Assembly: GCA_019633425.1 (NCBI GenBank)
Contig: WSUB01000017.1
Coordinates: 1 to 64,000, forward strand
Length of the DNA: 64,000 nucleotides
Origin: Tulasnella sp. 424
Lineage: Eukaryota > Basidiomycota > Agaricomycetes > Cantharellales > Tulasnellaceae
Direction: 5' to 3'
The notes below the pieces were generated by a model. That model was given only the letters and a program-made list of their open reading frames with translations. It had not been told where the DNA came from and made no database searches. Position numbers and translations under genes: made by a program. Of this stretch, positions 19,598 through 31,420 are shown in pieces (position 1 is the first letter of the stretch; each line of letters opens with the position of its first letter).

Positions 19598-21625
19598 ATG
19601 TGTGAGATGTGCCAGGGTTCGATGCTGAACACTCCCCCAACGGCTTGCAGACCCCTTGATCCCCCGACGTCGCCTACGCTGCCACGTCCACCCCCATCGA
19701 ATTCCCTTTACTTTTTCCCAACCATTCAATCCCAACAAGACAACAACTCGAACAACATTCTCGGTCAAGATGTTCTGCTAAATCAGCAACCCATCCTCAC
19801 CGCGCAATCAATACCGCAGTCCTCGCCGGTTTTGAATCAGATTCACCCGTCTTCGCACCACCTCTACAACCATCATGCCTCCCTTAACTCGACACCCGCT
19901 GCCATCCCGGACAGCCCGCAACTCAACAACAATGTTTCCCCGTCGATAGCTCTCTCAAATCTTAGTCTTCGGACACCACAACATCGACCCCTGCCAACCT
20001 TTTTACCACCGGCTCCCCGTACCTCAGGACCTACCTCTTCTCCAGTCTCTTCCCAAAAACCGTCTATTTCGTCCCTCAGAGCTAATTATTCAAAAATGCT
20101 TGGACGCAAGGCTTCTATTTCCTCAAAGGGGGCGGCAAAGGCCTCCTCCGCCTCGGCTGCCATGCCCCCTCCACCTGCTCCCCCCGTCCGTCCCAACACT
20201 GCGGTGATGGGAGACTTTTCGGAGCTAGAATCACTCATTCAGCAAGGTGAATACGATCCTCTTTATGTCCCTCCGTACGCCCCTCCTTGCCATTGCTATA
20301 TATGCGCGCGCAGCAGTGGTGCGGGAGGCTCGCTTAGCGAATCGACTCGTCATGAGTCACACCTTGGCCTCCACCTCCACCGGCCCCCTGGCACCGCCTC
20401 CCGCACATTCCCGAACATTCTTGCTGACGGGTCATTTTTCCACTCGGCAGCATACGTCTCGCCCGATATGACCATGGCTGACTCCGCAGCTTTCATCGGC
20501 TTTGGAGGTTCCGCGTCAGCTGCTCAGTCCGCCTCGAGCAACGCGGCAGCAGGAACACCATTCAGTGGCAGTACCCTCTCTCCGGGTGGCGTCGGCCCCG
20601 TCGACCCGGATTTCGATAACCTCTTAAGCGCTTGGATGAGTCCCTCCACTCAAAATCTCCCAACACCTCTCTCGACTTTCTCGACTTCACCAGCGCTTTA
20701 CTCGAGCCCGTTCTCTGACCACCTCAGCACACCAGCGGTCGACCCTATCGCATCCTTCAACAGCACCGACCGTTCACCAGCCATCGTCTCCGCTTCTCCA
20801 GTAGCACCAACCTTCAACCTCTTCGACGACCTCGACTCCGCCACGTCTCAGTCCCTATTCGAACTAATGGCACATGCTACGGCTGCCCAACAGCTCGCTG
20901 CCAACGGCAAGGCCCCAGCGGCCCCTGCCCCCCACAACGGCTCGACGACTGTAAAGCCTACGGATCTTGGGCTTCAGCTCGCTGGCCTCAACAGGACCGC
21001 CAGCTGGGAGAATGCGTCGTCCGCCTCCTCATCTCTCTCTCCGCAGTCCTTGGACTCGCGTAACTTGCCCACATCGCCTGGTTCCTCAGTCACCTCCTCT
21101 GCTCATAAGCCAAACGGTGTCCGGAAGAATGTGCAACCTCGCGATCTCATCCCGCTCGACGCTCCTATCCAGTCTCGCAACTACATCACTCCCTCTGCCA
21201 CCTCTCGCAAGGACGTCCCTCCATCCGTCGCACGGACCTTCGTGCCTACCTCTCGCAAGCGATCGTCTCAGATGGCTGGCCTCCCGTCAACCGAGGACAT
21301 GCAGGACGAGCTCGCAGCAGAGGACGACCCAGCTGTTGTAGAGGAGATGCAGCGACGTCGCGAGATGGATCCCGAGAAGGCAGCGTTGCTCGAGCACGTT
21401 GAGCAAGCCCGCAGGAGGAACACCCTGGCTGCTCGCAAGAGCCGACAGCGCAAGCTCGAGCATGTGCGGAACTTGGAGGAGCTCGTCGAACGCCTTCAGT
21501 CCGAGAACGAGGAGATGAAGAAGGACATGGAGCAGAAGGACACTGAGATTGATCAACTCAAGGAGAAGTTGAGGATTGCGGAGGAGAAGCTGCGGGCGAG
21601 CCTCGGAGGCGTCCCGTCTTCGTAA
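19598..21625 (+). CDS. bZIP transcription factor, GCN4/CPC1-like basic region
   Basis: One frame of 675 aa without introns. The C-terminal basic region reads NTLAARKSRQRKL, matching the N-x7-R signature (N-TLAARKS-R) of GCN4/CPC1-type factors. A leucine zipper follows (HVRNLEELVERLQSENEEM, then MEQKDTEIDQLKEKL). The rest is low-complexity Ser, Pro, Asn and Ala sequence, typical of activation domains. It includes an acidic-aromatic patch (TFNLFDDLDSA, near 20812) and a short Cys-rich segment (CHCYICARS, near 20290). By family it should be a nuclear regulator binding TGASTCA-type sites, possibly of amino-acid starvation genes; that role is inferred from the basic region only. Yeast GCN4 is 281 aa, so this protein is far longer. 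A second in-frame ATG follows five codons after the first. Confidence 0.85.
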   Translation: MCEMCQGSMLNTPPTACRPLDPPTSPTLPRPPPSNSLYFFPTIQSQQDNNSNNILGQDVLLNQQPILTAQSIPQSSPVLNQIHPSSHHLYNHHASLNSTPAAIPDSPQLNNNVSPSIALSNLSLRTPQHRPLPTFLPPAPRTSGPTSSPVSSQKPSISSLRANYSKMLGRKASISSKGAAKASSASAAMPPPPAPPVRPNTAVMGDFSELESLIQQGEYDPLYVPPYAPPCHCYICARSSGAGGSLSESTRHESHLGLHLHRPPGTASRTFPNILADGSFFHSAAYVSPDMTMADSAAFIGFGGSASAAQSASSNAAAGTPFSGSTLSPGGVGPVDPDFDNLLSAWMSPSTQNLPTPLSTFSTSPALYSSPFSDHLSTPAVDPIASFNSTDRSPAIVSASPVAPTFNLFDDLDSATSQSLFELMAHATAAQQLAANGKAPAAPAPHNGSTTVKPTDLGLQLAGLNRTASWENASSASSSLSPQSLDSRNLPTSPGSSVTSSAHKPNGVRKNVQPRDLIPLDAPIQSRNYITPSATSRKDVPPSVARTFVPTSRKRSSQMAGLPSTEDMQDELAAEDDPAVVEEMQRRREMDPEKAALLEHVEQARRRNTLAARKSRQRKLEHVRNLEELVERLQSENEEMKKDMEQKDTEIDQLKEKLRIAEEKLRASLGGVPSS

Positions 21626-24099
21626 ACGACTCGAACGAGGAAGAATTTGACTTTGGACTAAGCTCTCTACCTTGAAGATGGGCCGTCGCCCAGGATCCCT
21701 GTGGACTCTTTCTTCGCTTTCCATTTCTGAATGCTGTGACGTCTTTGCTTGCCTGATTGAATTACTACCCACTCTTAAAGAGAATGTGTTTCCTATCCTC
21801 TGTACGATTTCCTGTACATCCCCAAGTCCATCAATGGACCATCTCTCTAGCTATCTTTCCTTTTTCTTTATGATTCGCTTTCCCTCCATCATCTTTTTCA
21901 GTTTATTCGTCGCCGTATATCACTAGTACCACCCACCACCCGCTCTACATCCCATCTTCCCATTCCCCCTTTCCCTATCGCGACACGTCTTTTCGTTCCC
22001 TCCCTATCATCTTCTCGTACGTACGCACCATAGCTAGCACCTGTGTTCCGCTCAATCTCTCGAATCAAATTCGGTCGTACGGTTCTCCCGCAATGCCTTG
22101 TGTGTGTGTGGATCTACCCCGCAGTAAGTACTAACCGATGGAATTGAGGGAATTTGAAAATTTTTCTTGAAGATCTCCTTCAAGGTAATGATTTCCCAAT
22201 ATGGTAAATGGGCCGCGTGTGCGGTTAAACCTTCTCCGGAGAGACCTCGGTTATTCCGGAATGTAAACGTATGTTCCACACTTGGGGGATTAACCTTGAG
22301 GTGGTTGGAGCCGAGGTGGATTTTTGAGGGAGTTTTGACGCGGTAATGGAGCCGATTGAGAGCTGAGGGGCGAGACCTCCACTGCTTGGAAGTTGCTCCT
22401 TTACTGCGGTTCCGAGTCCCAAGTGAAACAATCATTTACGACGCGCGTCTTACTACAATGTCATTAACGACGTTTTGACTGCGGAAACACGTAGATAGGC
22501 CTCATCAATGCCGCAGGTAATTGGAAATGCGGTATGAAAGGGGACGGAACTGGACCTCCGGTTTTTCCGCATCACCGAGAAACCGTCGGTTGGTCTTACG
22601 ATCGAGAAGAACACGCAACGCATGGTGACTATTATCGGGAGATTTCGGTTTCGACCTTATGGACGGTGTCGATCCGTGGCTTGTCATCTTACAGAGGGAC
22701 TGCCTTCTTGATCCGTCGGTTAGTATTTCGTACAGTCAGCAAAGTGTCTCGGGCGAAAGTTTGTAAATCTGAGAGTCACCATATGGCCAGATCCCCGAGC
22801 CCGAGGGAGTTTCACTTTGGACGGGCTGCTTAACCGGGTGGGACCCCGGATACAAGGCGGGCGCGCGGCACACACGGTTAGGATTTGTCATAGGCGATTA
22901 TGCATTACGTGAGTGGATGGGTGGAGGGATATGACGTATACGTCGAGAATTGGTATACTCTCTCCGACGAAAGCGGAAGTGAGACTTTTATGAGTTGAAT
23001 AGTTAGGATTGGATGTGTAATGTCCGCGGGTATATGTCTTTTGATTTGTAAACTTGGTTCGGGGCCGGGCACCGACTCTGGGGGACGTTCTCCGCTTAGA
23101 AAACAATCATGACCGCGGCCGTTCTCTTTCTAACCGCAGGACCATGGAATCAATACGTTCAGTTTCCTATCTACCACTGCGCACTGCGTAAGAGAGCGGT
23201 TCATCAAGGTCGAACGAGTGCCTCGCGTTTAGTCGACCATCACCTCGTTGAGCTCCTTATCCGTGACACGTGGAAGGACCTCGTTGTCTACAAACGAAGC
23301 AACTTTCAACCGGTGACGCGGTTAGGTGAAGTAGATCCAGCACTTGCTGTACCCTGGTAATACTCGTCAGGTGATTGGGATACCGGCTTGGCTTGGAGCT
23401 ACAATCCTCCCCGCTGGATGCCCATTTCCTGCCCTCAAGCTTCGCCGGAGAGTCGATTTTCCCCCCTCACAAGCTGTACTCGATATGTATTTCGGGCTTC
23501 ACATTCAAAGCGGGGGCCTTGTGGTAAACCGGATGCTTTTGACCACTATGGTGACTGCTTTGAATCTAGATGCAGTCACGTGCTGCGAGGCGTTTATCAT
23601 CCTTACGTGGCACAACGTCGGGGTGACGGGAACCGACGCGGTCCCTTTGAGCGTTATGGGGCTGAGCTCGGAGCAGTACGTTTCGTGGTCGCCCTGACGA
23701 GTTTTTAGGGCGCAATTCCCTTATAGGACGAGCACAAATAGCTCCTGTATTGCCCTCAGAGACCTCATAGATAATCAAAGTATCGATATTTCACTTTTCT
23801 CTTGCCTGCGAGCAGTTCGGTCTACCAAATGGGGAACTCAGTTGCCTCAGGTCGACTACGACCACCTCCTTCCACTGGCCAAGCATTCCGGACCACATTG
23901 TTCTTGCCGAAGCCAATTATATACTATGAACGGATCTAATACTGTGATCTAAACCAAGATACAGGTCGCTTGGGGCTATAATCCCCGGCTCTGAGCGCCG
24001 CTTCAAGAGCGTGTGGAACGATCGTATACTATCAAACTTTCAGAGAGGTGTCTGCTGGCCTCTCTCCCGAGCGTGATTAGGGGAACCAGGATAAAACTT
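21626..24099. other. Gene-poor stretch
   Basis: The first few hundred bases are pyrimidine-rich and fit a 3' UTR of the bZIP gene. Beyond about 22.1 kb there are only short frames without domains or linked splice sites. No transposon or RNA gene was seen. Confidence 0.45.
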
Positions 24100-24138
24100 T
24101 AAGCAAGAGCCTAACGTCGATATGCGACAGACTTTCTC

Positions 24139-25815
24139 TCAGTTCTTAAAGAACAACGGGACAGAACAAGGAACTGACATGCAGAATCGGGTGCGCCTCC
24201 CCAACGCCCTGCGCTGAGTGAATGGCGCAGCGAAGCTGGGGGCATTTACGGATCCAGGGAGTGGAATATACATGACCGGAGCTGAAGCGTGACCTTGTAT
24301 ATTCGTGTGGATAGAGAAAGGCTGGCTGAGGACAACAGACGGGTGGTTCTGGTCGTGGACATTCATGTTGATGGTGTAGGCTATATATCCAGCAAGCAAA
24401 TCAGCAATAGCCTTGTCGAGGATATCAAGCTCGTGTACCTTGATGTTGCCCGAATTGATGCGAGTGCCAGGTCGAAGAGCAATCACCCTGAGGCCCTGCC
24501 AGCCCTCATAGAAACGATACCCGTTCATTCAGTCAGCCTGGGCGGATAAGGGAGCGCGTAGGCGGCAAGACCTCAACATACCAACACATACTGAAGGGTC
24601 ATTAGGACCGAGGGCGTTGACCTAAGCGTCGGGATGCAGATAAGATGGCAAAGAAGACATGGGGGCAGTCGTCTGATCAGAGAAGCGACTGGGATACATA
24701 CATAATATATATACGAGGCTATTGCATATTCGGCCCTTTGAGCAATATGTTCATAGCTCTGTGCAATGTCAATGCATAGCCATTCTTGAAAGGGACACGG
24801 TCTCTGAAGCTGGTTGGGTAGGTCTTCGAGCTGCTGTGGAGCCGGACGACACCCGACTGACAATTGACGCTTTGCTACCGCAAACGTAAAAACAAGGTAC
24901 ACCTCACTAACCCCATCGGGTGCGAATCCGCGAACAGAGGAGGTCTTCCGTCATCAAGTGGAGCCTTGATCTTCAATCAGATTGACGCTCTGTGGCTGTT
25001 CGTTCTGACGAAATCTTGGGCAATGGATAAATTTTGCTCTGACGAGTGGCACTGCACGGTCCACCATCCGGAGTGCAGGAACGTGCTCGGTCAGCCGACC
25101 GAAGCTCGGTGAGTCGCTGGTAAGCCATGTAGCAGATATATCGACGTCCTATTTGAAACTATCTTAGCTTTACGTTGTAACAAGTCCACAGAACGTTGAC
25201 GATATCCCATGAGGCCCCCCCCCCATCATCGCCGAGAATGCGGCGCGGGCCGGTCAGACCCCGGGCCGCGAGGCTAGCATTTGCTTTCAACAAGCCTTTA
25301 TCATTGTGCAGTGTCTGGAGCCCATTTTGCTCCCGAAGCACGCTACACCATATCAGTGACGTCGCGGCTCGAAGCAAGCTCGCAAATGCCACCCAAAGAA
25401 GTGGATCGTCTTGCTTGAGTCTCGGGCTCTGAGGACCTCCGGAGCGAATTGTACTTACCCTAGGTGTCATTACCCTTGGAAGATGTGATGCGGTATTATT
25501 GCATTCGTTCGTTTGGTGGAGCTTCGCGTCCATGCACTTGTATACTTTGTAATTACCGACATCGCTGATGTTCTCGGCGCAAGCCACCAAGTATGCTGCG
25601 TCGTCGTACACATCTGAGAAACTCAGGAACCGTGTCATATGAATAGTACCCGCGAGGTCTGAATACCTCTGGCATTCGCATACATCAGCAACATGACAGG
25701 GCTGAATACAAGAAATTGAAGCCAATCGTACAAGTGTAGATAGTATAGCAAGCCCTGAGTTTGCAGCAGAATCGTACGAGTTCACTCTGAATTGCCTCAG
25801 CTTTCCAACTTCCAC
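24139..25815 (-). other. Coding-like exon fragments, no closed model
   Basis: Several minus-strand pieces have good coding character. Near 25700-25470 there is a Cys-containing stretch (CECQRYSDLAG, FLSFSDVYDDAAYLVACAEN) ending at a strong donor GTAAGT at about 25457. Near 25418-25340 there is KQDDPLLWVAFASLLRAAT. Near 25320-25230 there is LHNDKGLLKANASLAARGLT. Near 24845-24690 there is PAPQQLEDLPNQLQ. Near 24620-24585 a short exon reads NALGPNDPSVC, and near 24510-24200 another reads IALRPGTRINSGNIKVHEL. I could not join them into one frame. They may belong to one or two real genes with more introns, or to decaying genes. No family is recognised. Confidence 0.3.
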
Positions 25816-26352
25816 AAGAAGCTCTTGAGGCTATGCCGTGGATTACGCCAACGTACTGGTATATAGCTTACTGGTGTTTGCTGGGTTACCGATCAAGGGC
25901 ACAAGCGAAACTTGAATGCTGCGGGCGATCTGCCCCCAAAGGTTTGTGAGGTTCAGCACTAGCTCAGTTTTCAGGTGCCGAATAAGACAAACTTTGTTCC
26001 ATTAGACCCTTTTGATTTATAAAGGGAAATACTCATGAGCATGGACAAGCGGAACATGTAGAACGTTCCCAATACGGTACCGCCCTCTCGGTATCGACGC
26101 CTTGTTCGACTTCAGCAGGCAGTATTCGAGCCCAGAAGTACACCCAGCTTGATGACTAATCCATGGAGAAAGATAAGAAGCTGATTTAAACTTCCACCGA
26201 AAGAGCTCCTCGTAGTGAGATAGTCTGGGAACTTTCGCCCCACTCCACATCCCCAGTTTAAAAAGCGCCTAAGCGCCTAAAAATAGAAATCCGATCGGAT
26301 AACTCTGTGAAGTGAGGGAATAGATAGGCAATAATCCAAGGGCCGCAGCCAC

Positions 26353-27319
26353 TCAGATGCTCAAGCTTGGGTCAGGTGTGTCGCGGAAGAACACGGGAAC
26401 TCCCTCGGGGGTGTCATGAAGTAAGCATTGTGACCAACACGTCGAACAAGAGCTCAAAGCGGGGAAATATCTAATAGTACAGAGACGAACGGGAGAGATA
26501 AGAACACCAGAAACTATCGAGGGTTCAGAATGAACCTTGGTTACAGAGCGCACGTAAGACAGCTAACTTATAGAAGGTCCAGGGTGATAGGTGGGAGCGC
26601 CAATCAATCCCTTATCTAAATCCCTCCGGCGCCTAGTAGGAATATGGAAACAATCAGAGACAGCGATGGTCAGAGGCTCTTGTCAAGACCACACTGGTCG
26701 AAAGCTACGCTTCAGTTTGGACAGAAAGCTAGAGAAAGCCCCCAGTAGTTCCTTCTTTCAGTAGAGAGGGAGCTACAGGGCGACCAAGGGAAACGCTTAC
26801 CGTCGAAAAGCTGAGACCTTAGGAGGGATCTCATCCGGTTCAGTGAGTACTGGAGAAATACCAGCTCCTGGGGTAGAGGGTGGCGCTGCAGCAGGTTGTA
26901 GAAATGCATAGTTGGATGATGCGGGGGATATGGTGACTGAATAACCGCGTGGCACAACCAGATACTGTTGGACTGCCGGTTGCTGATTGGCGACAGTGTG
27001 AGCAGGAGGATGATAAATATTCACGTTCAGGGTATTAGCATGGACAGTCCAATTACCCTCTGTTTGTGGGCTATGGATAATTAGAAACATTTCAGGTATT
27101 TCATGTACTCGTAAGACGAACGGTGGTGCTGTGGATCGTGATACATGGCTATAGGATAACTCGACGCTGGCTCCGCATACTCTGGCGGAGATATTTCAAA
27201 GTTAATTTTATTAGTGCATCGATGAAATGGAAGAAGAGGTACTCACGGGACTCCGGGGGTGAGGCGTAAATCCCGGTGATCAAGCCCGACTGCGTAGCGG
27301 AAGAGGGAAGGGCGTACAT
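26353..27319 (-). CDS. Tyr/Pro-rich hypothetical protein, five exons
   Basis: Proposed exons on the minus strand: 27319-27247, 27181-27109, 27070-26801, 26632-26568 and 26513-26353, giving 213 aa with exact closure. The donors include GTGAGT, GTAAGC and GTTAGC. The second intron is short (38 nt) but has a CTAAT branch-like motif. The first 60 residues are rich in Tyr, Pro, Ser and His (MYALPSSATQSGLITGIYAS, HDPQHHRSSYD). The middle looks folded (NWTVHANTLNVNIYHPPAHT, QQYLVVPRGYSVTISP), followed by a Pro/Ala linker and a basic patch (SAFRRRRDLDKGL). I recognise no family. Further 5' exons may exist, since coding-like sequence (FPVPALTPPRDFYTERPLRV) lies near 27640-27575. The exact ends are uncertain. 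Confidence 0.5.
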
Positions 27320-28190
27320 GGGGCCTACTGGGTCAGCAAAGCATCAAGAAAACGGTAAAACTGAGAAGATTATATGTGTGTTTCGTAAAGATACATTTTC
27401 TGTATGGAGTGAGCTAGGCCGCGGCCTATGTTTAGCGCCGCCAGCCAAGCTAGTTCCGACGTGAAAGGGAAGAGGGAAACTCTGACTAACCCGATCAGTG
27501 AAACAAATCACGCAAAGGAAATCTGGAACTCTCATCCAATGATGAATTGGATTCCACAATAATATCTCATGGTCCAAACTCGAAGCGGCCGTTCTGTGTA
27601 GAAATCACGAGGCGGAGTTAATGCTGGCACCGGAAAACGTGCCACGGAGGCGAGTTTCCCTGCCTTAATAAGAACGATCCGATCTTCCAATCAAAGAGAG
27701 AGGTCGTATAATCAGAGCTCGAGCTTAGGACTAGGTTATTCCCACTTGGACTCCGTGGGCGGCCCGGGGACATACGAACGACGCTTTGATTCAGTGCTAC
27801 AATTCACACACCTGATTGCACGGACAAGATTTGTAATACTGTGCATATCACTTGAGTAGAGGGGCCAATAGGGAAGGATCCCGATGTTCTTTGGCAAAGA
27901 ACATCGACTGAGGACCTGGTTCACAGATCTTTGAAGGATAAAAACCAGTGTCCAGCCCTATAAGTCCCTTCTTGATGATGCCAGATTGCTCGCAGAAAAA
28001 TCAACATGTCGTTCTGCTGCTACAACATGTAAAGAAAAGAGGAATAGTGCGAGGCACGCAAATCTAGGTTCGCAAATGCGTGCTGTAATGAATCTGCCGA
28101 TAGAATTAAACACGATAATCTAGTGTAGCCAAGGGTGCACATGTACGTGTACATATCCACATCGAAATGTCCAGTATACTATTTGGATGT
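27320..28190. other. Intergenic with possible upstream exon sequence
   Basis: The part nearest 27550-27690 has coding-like minus-strand sequence that may belong to the gene at 26353-27319. The remainder (27.7-28.19 kb) shows nothing supportable. Confidence 0.35.
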
Positions 28191-30954
28191 TCAGTTCCCG
28201 ATGTCCCATATGCCCATGAAGTCATGGGGCTGAATGTCATCCTCGGGATTCTCGCTTTCCCTCGCCTCGAGAAGCCTTCGCCTATAAGAGCCGAAGGATT
28301 CTATACTTCCCAAACTAACCCCCTCCAGGATCTCTTCCCTCACAAGCTCAGCGTGGAGCTTGACGTCCTTGACCCACTTTGAGATAATCTTCTTGGTGCA
28401 ACGGTTCTCCACCTCCAGACGAACATCAGCAGAGAGACCACGATAGCTCCCGTCAAACGCTCCCCCGTACTGCCAGCGGAAGGCGGGCTTGCTCGATGCG
28501 CCGTCAGGGGCAGGGTCCACCCACCTATCGACGCTCCGAGCGCGATTAAGGACGATCAACCTTGACATCCATGTTCCTAGACCAACTAAGAACACCTCCA
28601 TATTGAAGTCCATGAAATTGAATGGTAGGTTGAGATTTTTCAGGTTGTCCATGTCGATCGTGAGGTCCAGCCTGCGACACTTGGGAGCGCGAAGTCGAGT
28701 GAATAGCTGGGCCATCTCCGCGGTGTTCTCGCCCGATAGATGAAGCTTGAAATGAATTAACTCGGATAGTTCCAGAGTTTCGATATTCTGGAAAAGGCGA
28801 GCGTAGGACGGGCGGACGTCTACGAGCTCCAAGTGGCGCAACCTGTTGTTTCTGCCGAGCATGCGGAGTAGATAGGCAGGGCTAATCCCCATCGGCCGAA
28901 AAACACAGAACGACTCCATTTTGCCGAAGATTTCAACCTCCTCGAGCTGGGGGACTACACCGGTGAGTGTGACGTGACGAAGGGCGGGGGCCTCGCCTGC
29001 GAAGAAGCGTAGCGCGTGAACGAAAGGGATAGTGGTGCCGTGAATGGTGGTAACTTCGGCTGACGTGAGTGCTGGTGCCGGACCGCCGAATGCTGTCGCC
29101 ACAGCCGAGTAAGAACTCCGGGTCGGAGGTACATCGTTGAACCGAACGGACGTCCACCGAGACCGAAGAGGCGTGACTCTATCCACGAATCGCTTCAGAG
29201 CAGACTCGACGTTGCTCGGGTACTCCATCGATCCGTCGAACTGGACCGTGACCGTGGCGGTACTTGATCGTTGGACACACGCGTCCATCATTCCCGGTGG
29301 GTTGGCGTTGGAAAGATGGGACCACAAGGCCGGAGTACCTTCGGCCGTGCTCTTCCACTTCAAGCAGACTGACATCAAGTCGTACAGCGCCAATCGATAC
29401 TCCTTTGCTGAGCTTATGGCGGGGTCGGGGGTTCCGTGGACGAAGATGGCTTTCAAGCAGTCTGAAGGAAGATCCTTGATGGTAGGCCGACTGGTCACGA
29501 CCGCACCACTGTCGTTGTTGTCCCTAGGTAGTGGTTCGGGCTCTTTCCACTCCTCGAAGACCTTGTAGGTGTTGCGGTCAAGATCGAATTTCACCCGTTT
29601 CGCTAGAACCAACATTGTTGATTAGTACGGCGTTTCGAGTCTCGCAAACGGCAAGGGTCTTACAAGGACGCTCTTGGATTGAGTCTTCAGGTAGGTTCAG
29701 CTCTCTTGAATTAGCTGCCGGTGCTTGTACGGCCGGGGAGAAGGCGCGAGCCGCCGTTCGTTTTCCTATGAATCCGGGATTCTCGACGAGTTATTATCGC
29801 GACGTAATGTCAGAACATAAAGCAGGTCAGACTCACCAAGCGTACGCGATGGACCTGCCGAAAGTTCCTCGTCCGGACTGGAGGCGCGGGCCGCCTTTCG
29901 CTTTCCTATGAATCGGGGATTCGCGACGAGTTATGATCGCGACGTAAATGTCAAAACATAAAGCAAGTCACACGCACCACGTGCACGCGATGGACCTGCT
30001 AAATGTTCATTGTCCGGACTGGAGGAGCGAGCGGGTGCTGGAGTTCCTTGACGTACTCCGGCAATACGACGACTTGATTTTCGCTCTGAAACGAACAAAC
30101 AGAGGAGTGAGCGATCCTGGATAGCTCGTAGATGGCTGTGTTGTTACACTTACTGCCTGTATTCCTGGGGCCGTCATCTTCAAGAGCTGGAGTCGTGTTT
30201 GAGGTGGATGGCCCAGCTTCTTCGGGCTCCGATTTGGTGGCTAAGACGATTGATCGAAGTCCCGACGAAATCATTAGCAGCTCAATCCACCTCGCCAGAG
30301 TCGACTTACCTCGACGCGGTTGAGAAGTCTTCGATTGGCGCTGTGCGCGATTCGCTTCGGCGGTCGTAGATTGTGAGGAACTGGAGGTCGTTGCGCCCTC
30401 GTCCGGTCCACCTTGAACGCAGAGAAAGAGAATAATTAGAGTATAAAGGCGAGGGCATGAAGGCAAATTCCCGAGTGACAGATGCTTGTACCCACCTGTA
30501 TCTGAAGCGAGCCAGCTGGAGATGTGGTGCTGGATCCGAGTCTCCTCGGGGGTGTTGGGATTGAATTCTCGAATGGTGAATGCGTCAATGACCGTATTTT
30601 TCTTGGCGAGTCTTCTAATCTTGGTTAAATGTGCTGTACTTGTGTGTAACCAGATGTTCTTGCTACGACTGTCCCTGGTGGTCGTTGCTTCGCCGTGGCT
30701 GCAAGTTATGATTCAGACGACGAACCGCTTCAGTTAGGTGACCTCGCTGACAGGAGTAAATGCTCAAATAAGCTAGAAACGTACAGTTCTAGGGTCGTTA
30801 GGACAGCCCGTACATCCTTTTCAGAAGCCACGATCGATTTATCTCTTGGTTCCAACACGAAAGTCAGGCCCAAATAAAACGCAGAGTCGCGACGAGGGGG
30901 CGAAGACGAAGTGGAGGCGTGTTCATGATCAGAGGTTTCCGTGATTTTGGCCAT
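28191..30954 (-). CDS. F-box-like protein with a repeated-exon disordered region, eight exons
   Basis: Exons on the minus strand: 30954-30785, 30698-30496, 30411-30310, 30240-30154, 30085-29978, 29905-29837, 29765-29664 and 29602-28191. They sum to 750 aa with exact closure. The last exon carries a mushroom-type F-box (TIKDLPSDCLKAIFVHGTPD, then KWKSTAEGTPALWSHLSN) and a leucine-rich-like tail. By family it is a candidate SCF ubiquitin-ligase receptor. The N-terminal 125 residues look folded (FYLGLTFVLEPRDKS, KIRRLAKKNTVIDAFTIREF) but match nothing I know. The middle is disordered. Exons 5, 6, 7 and 8 each begin at a phase-1 junction encoding a Lys-Arg (GKRK, GKRK, GKRT, SKRV), which looks like a repeated basic motif. 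Exons 5-7 span a tandem duplication. If translation began at 29615, only the F-box part would be made. Confidence 0.75.
29743..30023. repeat. Tandem duplication of 140-141 bp that adds an exon
   Basis: Copy 1 is 29743-29882 and copy 2 is 29883-30023, in direct orientation and nearly identical. Shared blocks include tttcctatgaatc, cgacgagttat, gcgatggacctgc and gtccggactgga. Each unit contains, on the minus strand, the end of one exon, a full intron and the start of the next exon. The duplication therefore creates a complete extra 69-nt exon in phase 1-1 and keeps the frame open. Confidence 0.9.
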
Positions 30955-31102
30955 GTCGGTGTGCGCGGTGGAAAGAAAGGACGGGGAAGGGCAACGACAC
31001 TTGGGAGGATGCTTTTCCCGTTTTAGAACACGCTCACGTGACAGCTCTTATTTCTATTCCGTCGCTATTGCCAAACTGACGAACGCCTCCAATGACCCCT
31101 AT

Positions 31103-31420
31103 TGACGTCACAGAGCAATAGATGCGAATGGCAGGAAGTCCCAGACCAAAGGTTGACGTCGGACCCCTGGGCGAGGTACGAACCAGGTCGGTGTCGCCGG
31201 CCACACCTGACAGCTTGGTGGCTAATTGACGTCATTCCCTCGTTCAAAATAAACAGAAAAGTGGATGCAGATGGATCTCAATAACCGGCCGTTGAGTCAC
31301 TGACTGCGGGTCGGGATCCTCGTTTGCTTCCGTCAGCCCGTCGCAACACCCGCGTCAGCCCAGTTGCCAATCACCTCGCTTGCCGAACCACCCCTTGCCC
31401 TCCACCGCAAGGTATATAAT
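31103..31420. promoter_or_regulatory. Cluster of CRE, GCN4-type, CCAAT and TATA motifs
   Basis: Two perfect TGACGTCA palindromes (31103-31110 and 31227-31234), one TGAGTCA (31293-31299), one CCAAT (31367-31371) and a TATATAAT (31413-31420) lie in order on the plus strand between the divergent F-box-like gene and DHR1. A donor-like GTCAGT (about 31494) and an acceptor (cag, about 31574) follow the TATA box, but no ORF of note does. The motifs could serve either neighbour or an unannotated transcript. Confidence 0.4.

Noticed and set aside
21287..21772. Minus-strand open frame of 161 codons
   Set aside because: It is antisense to the bZIP basic region and leucine zipper. Its Leu-rich look is the mirror of Glu/Lys-rich codons.
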